Source: REEB95 sp963810055 (GTDB taxonomy: Bacteria > Pseudomonadota > Alphaproteobacteria > ATCC43930 > CGMCC-115725). From it: a stretch of DNA of 64,000 nt. Positions 32,179 to 40,112 of this stretch are shown here, one piece after another. Position 1 is the first letter of the stretch, and every line of letters begins with the position of its first letter. The notes beneath the pieces were generated by a model. That model was not told the DNA's origin and made no database searches. It worked only from the letters and a program-made list of their open reading frames with translations. The translations under genes and the position numbers were made by a program. The stretch is taken from contig CAWEME010000004.1 in NCBI GenBank assembly GCA_963810055.1, positions 124,001 to 188,000 on the forward strand, read 5' to 3'.

Positions 32179-33591
32179 GTGGCCATCATTAAATCGCAGG
32201 GCATAACGCCTACCGAACGATTGCTAGCCGAGCTCTGTGAACGGTCATTCCTAAAATTATGGAGCTATCCAAATCCCATAAAGGATGATCGTGATGAGCT
32301 TTGCGATCTTCTGGCGGTTTTTGAAAACCACGTATTCATATTCTTTGATCGAGAAGGCCGTCATCTTGATAAAATGGACCGGGATCCATTGGTCAGTTGG
32401 GATCGCTGGAAGAGGAAAGTAATTGACGCACAAATTCGTACCGCTCACGGCGCTGAACGTTATATTAGAAGCGGTCGCAGAATTTTTCTAGACCAAAAAT
32501 TAGAAGTTCCGTTTCCAATTAATCTCGACGTCTCCAAGGCGATTATTCATAAGATCATCGTCGCGCATGGCGCTAAGAAGGCCTGCGAGAAATTTTCTGA
32601 CGAGAATGTTTCTGGAAGTCTGGCTATTGCTTATGGCCGGGTCGAGGATAGGCCTCCGTATCAATGGCCTTTCATGGTCCACATCGATAAGGAAAACCTC
32701 GTTCATATATTCGACAGTGAAAATGTTCCGATTATTTTCGGCGAGCTAGACACCTTTTTTGATTTCTCGTCGTATCTTGATGCAAAGGTAGAGACTATCA
32801 AATCACTTGAAGGGTTGATTTATTGCGGCGAAGAAGACCTCTTGGCAAATTATTATAGGAATTTTGACGCTGCTAAGAATCGTCACTTCATTGGCACTCC
32901 ACGAAAAGATATCAATTTCGTCGCGATAGGAGAGGGCGAGTGGAAGGATTTTGTTAAGCTTGAAATATATAAGAATAAGAAGTTGGCCGACAAAGCGTCC
33001 TATCTTTGGGACAAAATAATCCAACGCACTTGCCAAAACGCGCTCAATGGCACCCTTCTCGGCAACTCCAATCTCCTGCGTGGGCAAAGCGCTATTCATG
33101 AAATGGCAAAAGAGCCACGATTTTCGAGGCGCGCCCTCTCGGAGGGCATGATTAAAGCAATCCGAAATTTTCCTGAAGATATTCAGGGAATTGCACGCAA
33201 TCTGACCTTCATGCCTTCTTTTTATGAGGGTACGGCATACGTTTTCTTGCAGCTAAAAGCCGACGGGATAACCGATTACGAAAATGACTATCGTCCGAAA
33301 AGGCAAGCCATGCTTAGAATCGCGTGCGGGGTAGCTAAGAATAAATTTAGCCACTTGACTAAAGTGGTTGGCATAGCGATCGACGCCCCAAAATTTTCAG
33401 AAAAGAATTCAGAAGACTTCATTCTAATGGATTGTAGAAACTGGACCGATGATCTCCGAAGGGAATATGAGAAAGCAAATGAAGGCTTCCGCTTTTTTGA
33501 ATCCGCCACCCTCACTCGCCGAGAGATGAAAGTCTCGGAATTTCCTACCGTCGAGAAAAGAAAATCTAGTAAGTCAAAGCCTACACCTTAG
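32179..33591 (+). CDS. AT-rich orphan gene, 470 aa, possibly nuclease-like N-terminus
   Basis: Composition and codon use are far more AT-rich than in the genes on either side, so it looks recently acquired. The GTG start at 32,179 has no strong ribosome site. The N-terminal region reads TERLLAELCERSFLKLWSYP and then DELCDLLAVFENHVFIFFD, followed by VSWDRWKRKVIDAQIRTAHG AERYI split over about residues 73-95. An E..F..LW/E-LCD-L-V/FFD pattern like this recurs in uncharacterised proteins of accessory islands and resembles a PD-(D/E)XK nuclease core (Glu21, Glu40/Asp43), but the catalytic lysine is not obvious. The rest is unrecognised. Its stop overlaps the convergent prpE by four bases. Intact, so perhaps functional. 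Confidence 0.6.
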   Translation: MAIIKSQGITPTERLLAELCERSFLKLWSYPNPIKDDRDELCDLLAVFENHVFIFFDREGRHLDKMDRDPLVSWDRWKRKVIDAQIRTAHGAERYIRSGRRIFLDQKLEVPFPINLDVSKAIIHKIIVAHGAKKACEKFSDENVSGSLAIAYGRVEDRPPYQWPFMVHIDKENLVHIFDSENVPIIFGELDTFFDFSSYLDAKVETIKSLEGLIYCGEEDLLANYYRNFDAAKNRHFIGTPRKDINFVAIGEGEWKDFVKLEIYKNKKLADKASYLWDKIIQRTCQNALNGTLLGNSNLLRGQSAIHEMAKEPRFSRRALSEGMIKAIRNFPEDIQGIARNLTFMPSFYEGTAYVFLQLKADGITDYENDYRPKRQAMLRIACGVAKNKFSHLTKVVGIAIDAPKFSEKNSEDFILMDCRNWTDDLRREYEKANEGFRFFESATLTRREMKVSEFPTVEKRKSSKSKPTP

Positions 33592-35486
33592 CCCTTCGCA
33601 TACCCCGCGCCTTTGAGGTGCGCGGCGATCTCGGTCAGGATCGCCGGGTCGTCGATGGTCGCCGGGGTCTTGTATTCCTCGCCGTCGGCGATATGGCGCA
33701 TGGTGCCGCGCAGGATTTTTCCCGAGCGGGTCTTGGGCAGACGTTCCACCACCACCGCGGTCTTGAAGCTCGCCACCGGGCCGATGCGCTCGCGCACCAG
33801 CTTGACGGTTTCCTCGGCCACGGTCGCGGAGGGCTTCGACGCGCCGGCCTTCAAGACCAAAAATCCCACCGGAACCTGGCCCTTGAGCGCGTCGGCGGCG
33901 CCGATCACCGCGCATTCCGCCACTTCGGGGTGCGAGGCCAGCACCTCCTCGATCGCGCCGGTCGAAAGCCGGTGGCCTGCGACATTGATGATGTCGTCGG
34001 TGCGCGCCATGACGAAGACGTACCCGTCCTGGTCGATGAAGCCGGCATCCGCCGTCAGGTAATAGCCGGGATAATCCGCCAGATAGGATTTGATGAAGCG
34101 GTCATCCGCGTTCCACAAAGTCGGCGCGAATCCCGGCGGCATCGGCAGCTTGACGCAGAGCGCGCCGATCTCGCCCGGATTCATCTCCTTGGCTTCGGGC
34201 GACAACGCCCTCAAATCATAGCCTGGCGCGGGCTTGGTCGGCGAGCCGTGCTTCACCGGGAACATGCCCAGCCCCATACAATTGGCGGCGATCGCCCAGC
34301 CGGTTTCGGTCTGCCACCAATGGTCGATCACCGGCACCTTGAGCTGGCGCTCCGCCCATTCCACCGTCGGCGGGTCGGCGCGCTCGCCCGCCAGGAACAG
34401 CGTGCGGAACTTCGACAGATCGTGTTTGCGGATGAGCTTGCCCTCGGGGTCCTCGCGCTTGATCGCGCGGAAGGCGGTGGGCGCGGTGAACATGGCGACC
34501 GCGCCGTGCTGCGCGATCACCCGCCAGAAGGTGCCGGCGTCGGGCGTGCCCACCGGCTTGCCCTCGAACAGGATGGAGGTGTTGCCGCAGAGCAGCGGCG
34601 CGTAGCAGATGTAGCTGTGCCCCACCACCCAGCCCACGTCGGAGGCGGTGAACCAGGTCTCGCCCGGCTTGACGCCGTAGACGTTCGCCATCGACCAGGC
34701 GAGCGCCACGGCGTGGCCGCCATTGTCGCGCATGATGCCCTTGGGCGCGCCGGTGGTGCCCGAGGTGTAGAGGATGTAGAGCGGGTCGGTGGCTTCGACC
34801 GGCACGCAAGATGCCGGCTTGGCCTTGGCGCATTCCTCGGCCCAATCGAAATCGCGGCCTTTCACCAGATCGCATTTCTGCTGCGGGCGCTGGAGGATGA
34901 GGCAGGATTCGGGCTTTGCCTTGGCCAGCGCGATCGCCTGGTCCAAGAGCGGCTTGTAGGGAATGACGCGGTTGACCTCGATGCCGCAGGAAGCCGACAG
35001 CACCATCTTGGGCCTGGCGTCGTCGAGCCGCGCGGCGAGCTCGGGCGCGGCGAAGCCGCCGAACACCACCGAATGGATCGCGCCGATGCGCGCGCAGGCG
35101 AGCATGGCCATGACCGCTTCCGGCACCATCGGCATGTAGAGGATGACGCGGTCGCCTTTCCTGACGCCATGCGCCTCCAGCGCGCCGGCGAGCTTGGCGA
35201 CATTGTCGCGCAGCTCGCGGTAGGTGAAGCGCTTCACCGTGTTGGTGACCGGGCTGTCGTAGATCAGCGCCGCCTGGTCGGCGCGGCCCTTTTCCACGTG
35301 CCGGTCGAGCGCGTTCCAGCAGGTGTTGAGCCGCGCGCCCTTGAACCAGCGGTAGAAGGGCGGGTTGCTCTTGTCGAGCACGCGGTCCCAGGGCTTCTCC
35401 CAATCGATCGCCTTGGCCGCCTCGCCCCAAAAGCCTTCGGGGTCGTCCAGCGAACGGCGATAGGCTTCCGCGTAGCGGCTGGTCAT
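33588..35486 (-). CDS. prpE: Propionyl-CoA synthetase, 632 aa
   Basis: AMP-forming acyl-CoA ligase activating propionate. PrpE-type opening TSRYAEAYRRSLDDPEGFWG; ATP motif LYILYTSGTTGAPKGIMRDN; DVGWVVGHSYICYAPLLCGN; DHWWQTETGWAIAANCMGLG; adenylate-binding YLTADAGFIDQDGYVFVMAR; and the acetylatable lysine in LPKTRSGKILRGTMRHIADG. Complete and intact. Divergent from a second acyl-CoA ligase (68-base spacer). Confidence 0.94.
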   Translation of the reverse strand: MTSRYAEAYRRSLDDPEGFWGEAAKAIDWEKPWDRVLDKSNPPFYRWFKGARLNTCWNALDRHVEKGRADQAALIYDSPVTNTVKRFTYRELRDNVAKLAGALEAHGVRKGDRVILYMPMVPEAVMAMLACARIGAIHSVVFGGFAAPELAARLDDARPKMVLSASCGIEVNRVIPYKPLLDQAIALAKAKPESCLILQRPQQKCDLVKGRDFDWAEECAKAKPASCVPVEATDPLYILYTSGTTGAPKGIMRDNGGHAVALAWSMANVYGVKPGETWFTASDVGWVVGHSYICYAPLLCGNTSILFEGKPVGTPDAGTFWRVIAQHGAVAMFTAPTAFRAIKREDPEGKLIRKHDLSKFRTLFLAGERADPPTVEWAERQLKVPVIDHWWQTETGWAIAANCMGLGMFPVKHGSPTKPAPGYDLRALSPEAKEMNPGEIGALCVKLPMPPGFAPTLWNADDRFIKSYLADYPGYYLTADAGFIDQDGYVFVMARTDDIINVAGHRLSTGAIEEVLASHPEVAECAVIGAADALKGQVPVGFLVLKAGASKPSATVAEETVKLVRERIGPVASFKTAVVVERLPKTRSGKILRGTMRHIADGEEYKTPATIDDPAILTEIAAHLKGAGYAKG

Positions 35487-35554
35487 TGTTATCCTCCCCG
35501 GCTAGAACTGTGAGCCAAAGGCGGCCTTTTGTGAAGCCGCCGCGAGGGGCAGGG

Positions 35555-36582
35555 ATGGCCAACGCCTACGACACCGGGCTCGACCGCAACCGGGCCAATT
35601 ACGTGCCGCTGACGCCGCTGGGCTTCATCGCCCGCGCGGCCGCGGTCTATCCCACGCGCCTGGCCGTGGTGCACGGGAAACGGCGTTACGCCTGGGCCGA
35701 AAGTTATGCGCGCTGCCGGCGGCTTGCGAGTGCGTTGCAAAAGCACGGCGTCGGCAAGGGCGACACCGTGGCGGTGATGGCCGCCAACACGCCCGAGGCC
35801 TTCGAGGCGCATTTCGGCGTGCCGATGGCGGGCGCGGTGTTGAACGCGCTCAACATCCGGCTCGACGCCGCGACGATAGCCTTCATCCTCGATCACGGCG
35901 AAGCCAAGGTGCTGATCACCGACCGCGAATTCTCGCCCACCATCGAGAAGGCGCTGGCCTCGGCCAAGGTCAAGCCGCTGGTGATCGACATCGACGACGA
36001 ACTGGCGCCGCCGCGGCAAGCTGCTGGGCAAGATGGATTACGAGAAGTTCCTCGCCGTCGGGCGATCCCGATTTCGCTTGGGCCATGCCCGAAGACGAAT
36101 GGGACGCGATCTCGCTCAACTACACCTCGGGCACCACCGGCAATCCCAAGGGCGTGGTCTATCACCACCGCGGCGCCTACCTGAACGCGCTCGGCAACGT
36201 GCTGGCGTGGAACATGCCGCCGCATCCGGTCTATCTCTGGACGCTGCCGATGTTCCATTGCAACGGCTGGTGCTTTCCCTGGACGGTGACGGCGCTGGCC
36301 GGAACCCATGTGTGTCTGCGCCGGGTCGAGGCCGCGCCGATATTCGCCGCGATTGCCGAACACGGCGTGACCCATCTCTGCGGCGCGCCGATCGTCATGA
36401 ACATGCTGGTGAACGCGCCGGCCGAGCTACGCCAGGGCCTCGGCAAACGGCCGATCCGCATCATGACCGCGGGCGCGGCGCCCCCCGCCGCCGTGATCGA
36501 GGGCGTGGAAAAGCTCGGTTTCGCCGTCACCCACGTCTACGGCCTGACCGAATCCTACGGCCCGGCGGTGGTTTGCGCCTGA
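35555..36582 (+). pseudogene. AMP-forming acyl-CoA ligase, interrupted by an insertion sequence and lacking its C-terminal third
   Basis: N-terminal two thirds of a medium-chain-type acyl-CoA synthetase (the group including methylthiopropionyl-CoA ligase): NYVPLTPLGFIARAAAVYPT, GDTVAVMAANTPEAFEAHFG, ATP motif LNYTSGTTGNPKGVVYHHRG, PMFHCNGWCFPWTVTALAGT, and HVYGLTESYGPAVVCA. Two one-base slips near 36,012 and 36,060 flank KLLGKMDYEKFLAVG. The frame stops at 36,580-36,582 at the left end of the IS element. Homologues continue with Trp-His and about 200 more residues, including the C-terminal lysine domain. None of it is found after the element, so the gene is dead or the assembly is joined here. 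Confidence 0.85.
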
Positions 36583-36585
36583 TGC

Positions 36586-36598
36586 TGTGGACGGCTCC
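36586..36598. repeat. Left subterminal inverted repeat of the IS1111-type element
   Basis: TGTGGACGGCTCC, an exact reverse complement of the right copy at 37,945-37,957. Confidence 0.85.
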
Positions 36599-36665
36599 TC
36601 CACCGGCACGTAAGTGCCATCGCAGTGGTCACCGATGGGGTGGCCACGGTTGGAGGGAGTGAAGC

Positions 36666-37697
36666 ATGGAAACGGTCACCACAGTCGGTCTCGATATTGC
36701 GAAGTCGGTTTTTCAGGTCCATGGCATCGACGCGGCAGGCAATGTGGTCATCCGCCGCCAGCTGAAGCGCCGGCACGTCCTGGCGTTCTTCCAGAAGCTG
36801 CCACCCTGTGTCGTGGGTATTGAGGCCTGCGCATCGTCGCATCACTGGTCGCGAGAGATCACGGCGATCGGCCATACCGTGCGGCTGATGCCGCCGGCCT
36901 ACGTGAAGCCCTACGTCAAGCGGCAGAAGAACGATGCCGCCGACGCCGAGGCCATCTGCGAGGCGGTCACCAGGACCAACATGCGGTTCGTGGCGACCAA
37001 GACACCCGAGCAGCAGAGCTGCCTGATGCTCCACCGCACGCGCCATCTCTTCATCCGGCAGCAGACCAGCGTGATCAATGCGATTCGCGCCCATCTTGCC
37101 GAGTTCGGGATCGTCGCACGGGTTGGACGCAAGGGCGTCGAGGAACTGCTCGAGGTCGTGGCCGATTCGAGTGATGATCGGCTGCCCGAGGTGGCGCGGG
37201 CGTGTCTTGCCGCTCTCGGTGTCCAGCTGCGGATGCTGAAGGCCCAGATCCTGGAGTTTGACCGCCGGATCATGGCCTGGCACCGCTCCAACGAGACCAG
37301 CAAACGGCTCGATGAGATACCCGGCGTCGGTCCGGTGCTGGCCACCGCCCTGGTCGCCAGCGTCGCTGATCCGAAGGCGTTCCGATCAGCCCGGCAGTTC
37401 GCGGCCTGGATTGGGCTGGTGCCCAAGCAGCACTCGAGCGGGGGCAAGGACCGACTCGGCAGTATCAGCAAACAAGGCGATCGCTATCTGCGCAGCCTGT
37501 TCACGGCCGGCGCGCTCGCCGTCATCCGTTATGCCAAGATCCACGGCACCAAGCATCGGCCCTGGCTCACGGCGTTGCTGGCCCGGCGGCCGGTCAAGGT
37601 CGCCGCGATCGCACTGGCGAACAAGATCGCCAGAATGGCGTGGGCGATGATGGCCAGGGGTGAGCGCTACAAGGAACCCGCCGCGCTGGCGGCGTGA
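36666..37697 (+). CDS. IS110/IS1111-family transposase (DEDD), 343 aa
   Basis: RuvC-like DEDD recombinase. Acidic residues: Asp10 in VGLDIAKSVFQVHG, Glu53 in VVGIEACASSHHWS, and Asp90/Asp93 in KRQKNDAADAEAI, spaced as in IS110 enzymes. The C-terminal Transposase_20 domain has DEIPGVGPVLATALVASVAD, FAAWIGLVPKQHSSGGKDRL and GSISKQGDRYLRSLFTAGAL, which includes the conserved serine region. GGAGG ribosome site 7 bases before ATG. Intact, so probably active until recently. Confidence 0.95.
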   Translation: METVTTVGLDIAKSVFQVHGIDAAGNVVIRRQLKRRHVLAFFQKLPPCVVGIEACASSHHWSREITAIGHTVRLMPPAYVKPYVKRQKNDAADAEAICEAVTRTNMRFVATKTPEQQSCLMLHRTRHLFIRQQTSVINAIRAHLAEFGIVARVGRKGVEELLEVVADSSDDRLPEVARACLAALGVQLRMLKAQILEFDRRIMAWHRSNETSKRLDEIPGVGPVLATALVASVADPKAFRSARQFAAWIGLVPKQHSSGGKDRLGSISKQGDRYLRSLFTAGALAVIRYAKIHGTKHRPWLTALLARRPVKVAAIALANKIARMAWAMMARGERYKEPAALAA

Positions 37698-37944
37698 ACG
37701 AGATCACATCGGCAATCCGGCGTGATGGGAAGGTTGGGAGGGCGAACAGCACGTAATGCAGAGCCGGTCGATCCGGCGATCAGGACACCCCACTCGTGCC
37801 AGCGCATTCTCGAATGCGGGCTTCTGACCGGGACCTGATCCGCGGAGGGCATTATGGCCAGCGGTCAAGTGAACCGCGCATACAGGCCGAACACATGGCT
37901 GCACCGACCAACCCTGCATACGTGAAGAAAGCCCTTGCCAACCC
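37698..37944 (+). ncRNA. IS1111-type 3' non-coding end, likely guide (bridge/seek) RNA locus
   Basis: About 247 bases without a coding frame between the transposase stop and the right inverted repeat. It holds several stem-forming stretches, the clearest being CGCATTC-TC-GAATGCG (37,803-37,818). Elements of this family encode a structured RNA here that directs target and donor recognition (published family knowledge). Guide segments cannot be assigned by eye, so boundaries and even transcription are inferred. Confidence 0.45.
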
Positions 37945-37957
37945 GGAGCCGTCCACA
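37945..37957. repeat. Right subterminal inverted repeat of the IS1111-type element
   Basis: GGAGCCGTCCACA, the exact reverse complement of the left copy at 36,586-36,598. Confidence 0.85.
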
Positions 37958-37967
37958 CATGGCACAA

Positions 37968-38024
37968 AGCGGACATTCAGCGCAACGGCTGTCTAATGTC
38001 CGCTATAGGAGGGAAAGCGGACAT
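37968..38024. repeat. Palindromic AGCGGACAT element outside the IS right end
   Basis: AGCGGACAT occurs at 37,968-37,976 and 38,016-38,024, and its reverse complement ATGTCCGCT at 37,996-38,004. The last two form a hairpin. This motif set is seen as an intergenic repeat in many alphaproteobacterial genomes. Between here and the next gene (to 38,056) nothing else is visible. Confidence 0.6.
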
Positions 38025-38056
38025 CGATCAACCGCTGCTCTTCGTGAGCACAAATC

Positions 38057-39232
38057 CTAAACCGCCTTGACCTTGGTCGCCTGCTCTTCCGCCAAATGCC
38101 GCAGGCGCGGGATCACCTTCTCGCCGAAAATCCTCATGTTCTTCTTGGTGAGATCGTGCGGCAGCGTGCCGAATTGCAAGGCGGTGAGCAGATAGCCGAA
38201 GCCGATCTGCTTCTGATATTCCTCGAATTTCTGCACGATGGTGTCAACCCCGCCGCACATAAACATGCCGACCTTCATCAGATCGTCGATGGTCTTTTCG
38301 CCGCCGGTCATGGCGCCCTTGGCCATCATCACGCCCTTCATCGAGGCGAGCGAGAGATAGCCCGGCGGCAGCAGCATTTCCGGCGGCATGCGCAGGAAGC
38401 GGTTGAAGAAATTCTCGACATGCGGCTTGGCTTCGCGATAGGCCTCTTCGTCGGTGTCAGCGACATATGTCGGAACCGCCCAGCCCAGCTGCATCGGCGA
38501 AGCGGTGTAGCCGCTCTTCTCGGCTTCGTCGCGGTACATCTGCATGTAGCGCGCCAGCGCCGTAACCGGGCTGAAGGTTTGGAGATAGGTATATTTGCGC
38601 GCCGGATCCGCCGCCCATTCGATGGTCTCTCGGCTGCCTTGCGAGGGAATCCAGATCGGCGGATGCGGCTGCTGATAGGGCCGCGGCCAGACATTGACGT
38701 AGTTGAAATGATAATACTTGCCCTCGAAGGGGAACGGGCCGGTCTCGGTCCAGCCGCGCACGATCAGGTCATGCGCCTCGTGGAACCGGTCGTGGGATTC
38801 CGCCGGATTGACGCCCCAGGAATGATATTCCGCGCCGATGCCGCGCACGAAACCCGCCACCAGCCGCCCGGCGGTGATGTTGTCGATCATGGCGAATTCC
38901 TCGGCGACGGTGAGCGGATTGTTGAGGAGCGGCAAGGCCCGGCCCAGCACCGCGATCTTGACCCGCTTGGTGCGCCGCGCCAGCGCGCCCGCCATGACGC
39001 CGGGAATGGGCATCAGCCCGTAGGCGTTGGAATGATGCTCGTTGACGCAAACGCCGTCGAACCCCACCTCCTCGGCGTATTCGAGCTCGTCGAGATAGCG
39101 GTTGTAGAGGATGTGGCCCTTCTTCGGGTCGTAATAGGAATTGGGCAGCGTCACCCAGGCCGAGTTGTATTTCTTGGCATAGTCCAGATCGAGATCGGCG
39201 TAGGGCATCAGGTGGAAGCAGTAGAATTTCAT
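38057..39232 (-). CDS. Luciferase-like (LLM) flavin-dependent monooxygenase, 391 aa
   Basis: TIM-barrel FMN-dependent oxygenase of the bacterial luciferase family. Signature parts: LDELEYAEEVGFDGVCVNEH HSNAYG (catalytic-type His near residue 67), TKRVKIAVLGRALPLLNNPL, EEFAMIDNITAGRLVAGFVR GIGAEY, PPIWIPSQGSRETIEWAA. I use ATG 39,232 (MKFYCFHLMPYADLDLDYAK); a longer frame upstream overlaps the next gene. Coupled by an ATGA overlap (39,229-39,232) to an alpha/beta hydrolase, so the pair likely acts in sequence, oxygenation then hydrolysis. Substrate unknown. A flavin reductase is not adjacent. Confidence 0.9.
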   Translation of the reverse strand: MKFYCFHLMPYADLDLDYAKKYNSAWVTLPNSYYDPKKGHILYNRYLDELEYAEEVGFDGVCVNEHHSNAYGLMPIPGVMAGALARRTKRVKIAVLGRALPLLNNPLTVAEEFAMIDNITAGRLVAGFVRGIGAEYHSWGVNPAESHDRFHEAHDLIVRGWTETGPFPFEGKYYHFNYVNVWPRPYQQPHPPIWIPSQGSRETIEWAADPARKYTYLQTFSPVTALARYMQMYRDEAEKSGYTASPMQLGWAVPTYVADTDEEAYREAKPHVENFFNRFLRMPPEMLLPPGYLSLASMKGVMMAKGAMTGGEKTIDDLMKVGMFMCGGVDTIVQKFEEYQKQIGFGYLLTALQFGTLPHDLTKKNMRIFGEKVIPRLRHLAEEQATKVKAV

Positions 39233-40014
39233 GGCCGCGCTCCCTCGATGAATCCGGTCACGGCGGCAACGTATTCCTCGGTTTTCTCGATATGCGGCAG
39301 ATGGCCGCATTGCTTGAACACCACCAGCTTCGAGCCCGGAATCAGCTTCCGGTATTCGGGCCCGTAGGCGGGCGGCATCAGCTTATCGCTGTCGCCCCAC
39401 AGGATGAGCGTCGGCACGGTGATGCGGTGCAGCCATTTGTAGAGATGCGGATCGTAGAGCCGCGGCTGCCAGGCGAGCTTGGCCGTGGTGAAGTTGTTCT
39501 TCAGCAACAGGTCGATTTGTTCGTCGGATTGCGGCTGGCTCAGCATCTTCTCGGCCAAGGCCTGGTCAACCACCAGGTTGCGGATGGCCTGCTCGCGCGA
39601 CCACAGGAAGAGGTCGGCGGGATTGAGGCCTTTTACATGGATGCCGGAGGGCGCGGCCAGGGTCAGGGTCTTGAGGGGATGCTGGTCGCGCACCGCGATT
39701 TCGGCCGCGATCCAGCCGCCGAGCGAGGTGCCGACGAGATTGACCCGCTTCAAGCCGAGCACCGTCATGAAATCGAGATAGAAAAAAGCCAGATCGGCGA
39801 TGTTGTCGAGCCATTCCGGACTGTCCGAGAAGCCGAAGCCGGGATGCTCCGGCACGATCACCTCGAAACGCCGGGCCAAGGCGGCCATGAACGGGAGCCA
39901 GACCGGCGCGCCCTGCGCACCGTGCAGGTAGAGCAACGGCTCGCCCCGGCCGGCGCGCCGCACATTCACCTTGCAGCCGGTTATGGTCTCGACGGATTGG
40001 CGCGGTTCGCTCAT
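39229..40014 (-). CDS. Alpha/beta hydrolase coupled to the LLM monooxygenase, 261 aa
   Basis: Meta-cleavage-hydrolase-like fold: LLYLHGAQGAPVWLPFMAAL, PEHPGFGFSDSPEWLDNIAD, nucleophile serine in NLVGTSLGGWIAAEIAV, acid in LILWGDSDKLMPPAYG and histidine in FKQCGHLPHIEKTEEYVAAV. Start at ATG 40,014 (MSEPRQSVE). The gene precedes and overlaps the LLM gene. Hydrolases next to LLM oxygenases commonly cleave the ester or lactone formed by Baeyer-Villiger-type chemistry; here that is inference. Confidence 0.86.
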   Translation of the reverse strand: MSEPRQSVETITGCKVNVRRAGRGEPLLYLHGAQGAPVWLPFMAALARRFEVIVPEHPGFGFSDSPEWLDNIADLAFFYLDFMTVLGLKRVNLVGTSLGGWIAAEIAVRDQHPLKTLTLAAPSGIHVKGLNPADLFLWSREQAIRNLVVDQALAEKMLSQPQSDEQIDLLLKNNFTTAKLAWQPRLYDPHLYKWLHRITVPTLILWGDSDKLMPPAYGPEYRKLIPGSKLVVFKQCGHLPHIEKTEEYVAAVTGFIEGARP

Positions 40015-40112
40015 GGGGTTCCGGAAGGCGGCGGGGCGCCGAAGTCTAGGCGGCGATGCCTGGCTTGACAACCCAAGGCGGCGATGCGCGGATTCTTATC
40101 GGGGAGGAACCA

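Larger units (their letters stand above)
36580..37959 (+). mobile_element. IS110-family, IS1111-type insertion sequence, about 1.38 kb
   Basis: One transposase gene lies between 13-bp subterminal inverted repeats, with a short (about 85 b) left and a long (about 260 b) right non-coding end. This is the layout of the IS1111 branch. Outer limits are inferred from where the ligase frame breaks (about 36,580) and from where TGGCAC, possibly the ligase's own Trp-His codons, reappears at 37,959-37,964. No target duplication is seen, as expected for the family. Ends are uncertain by several bases. Confidence 0.8.
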
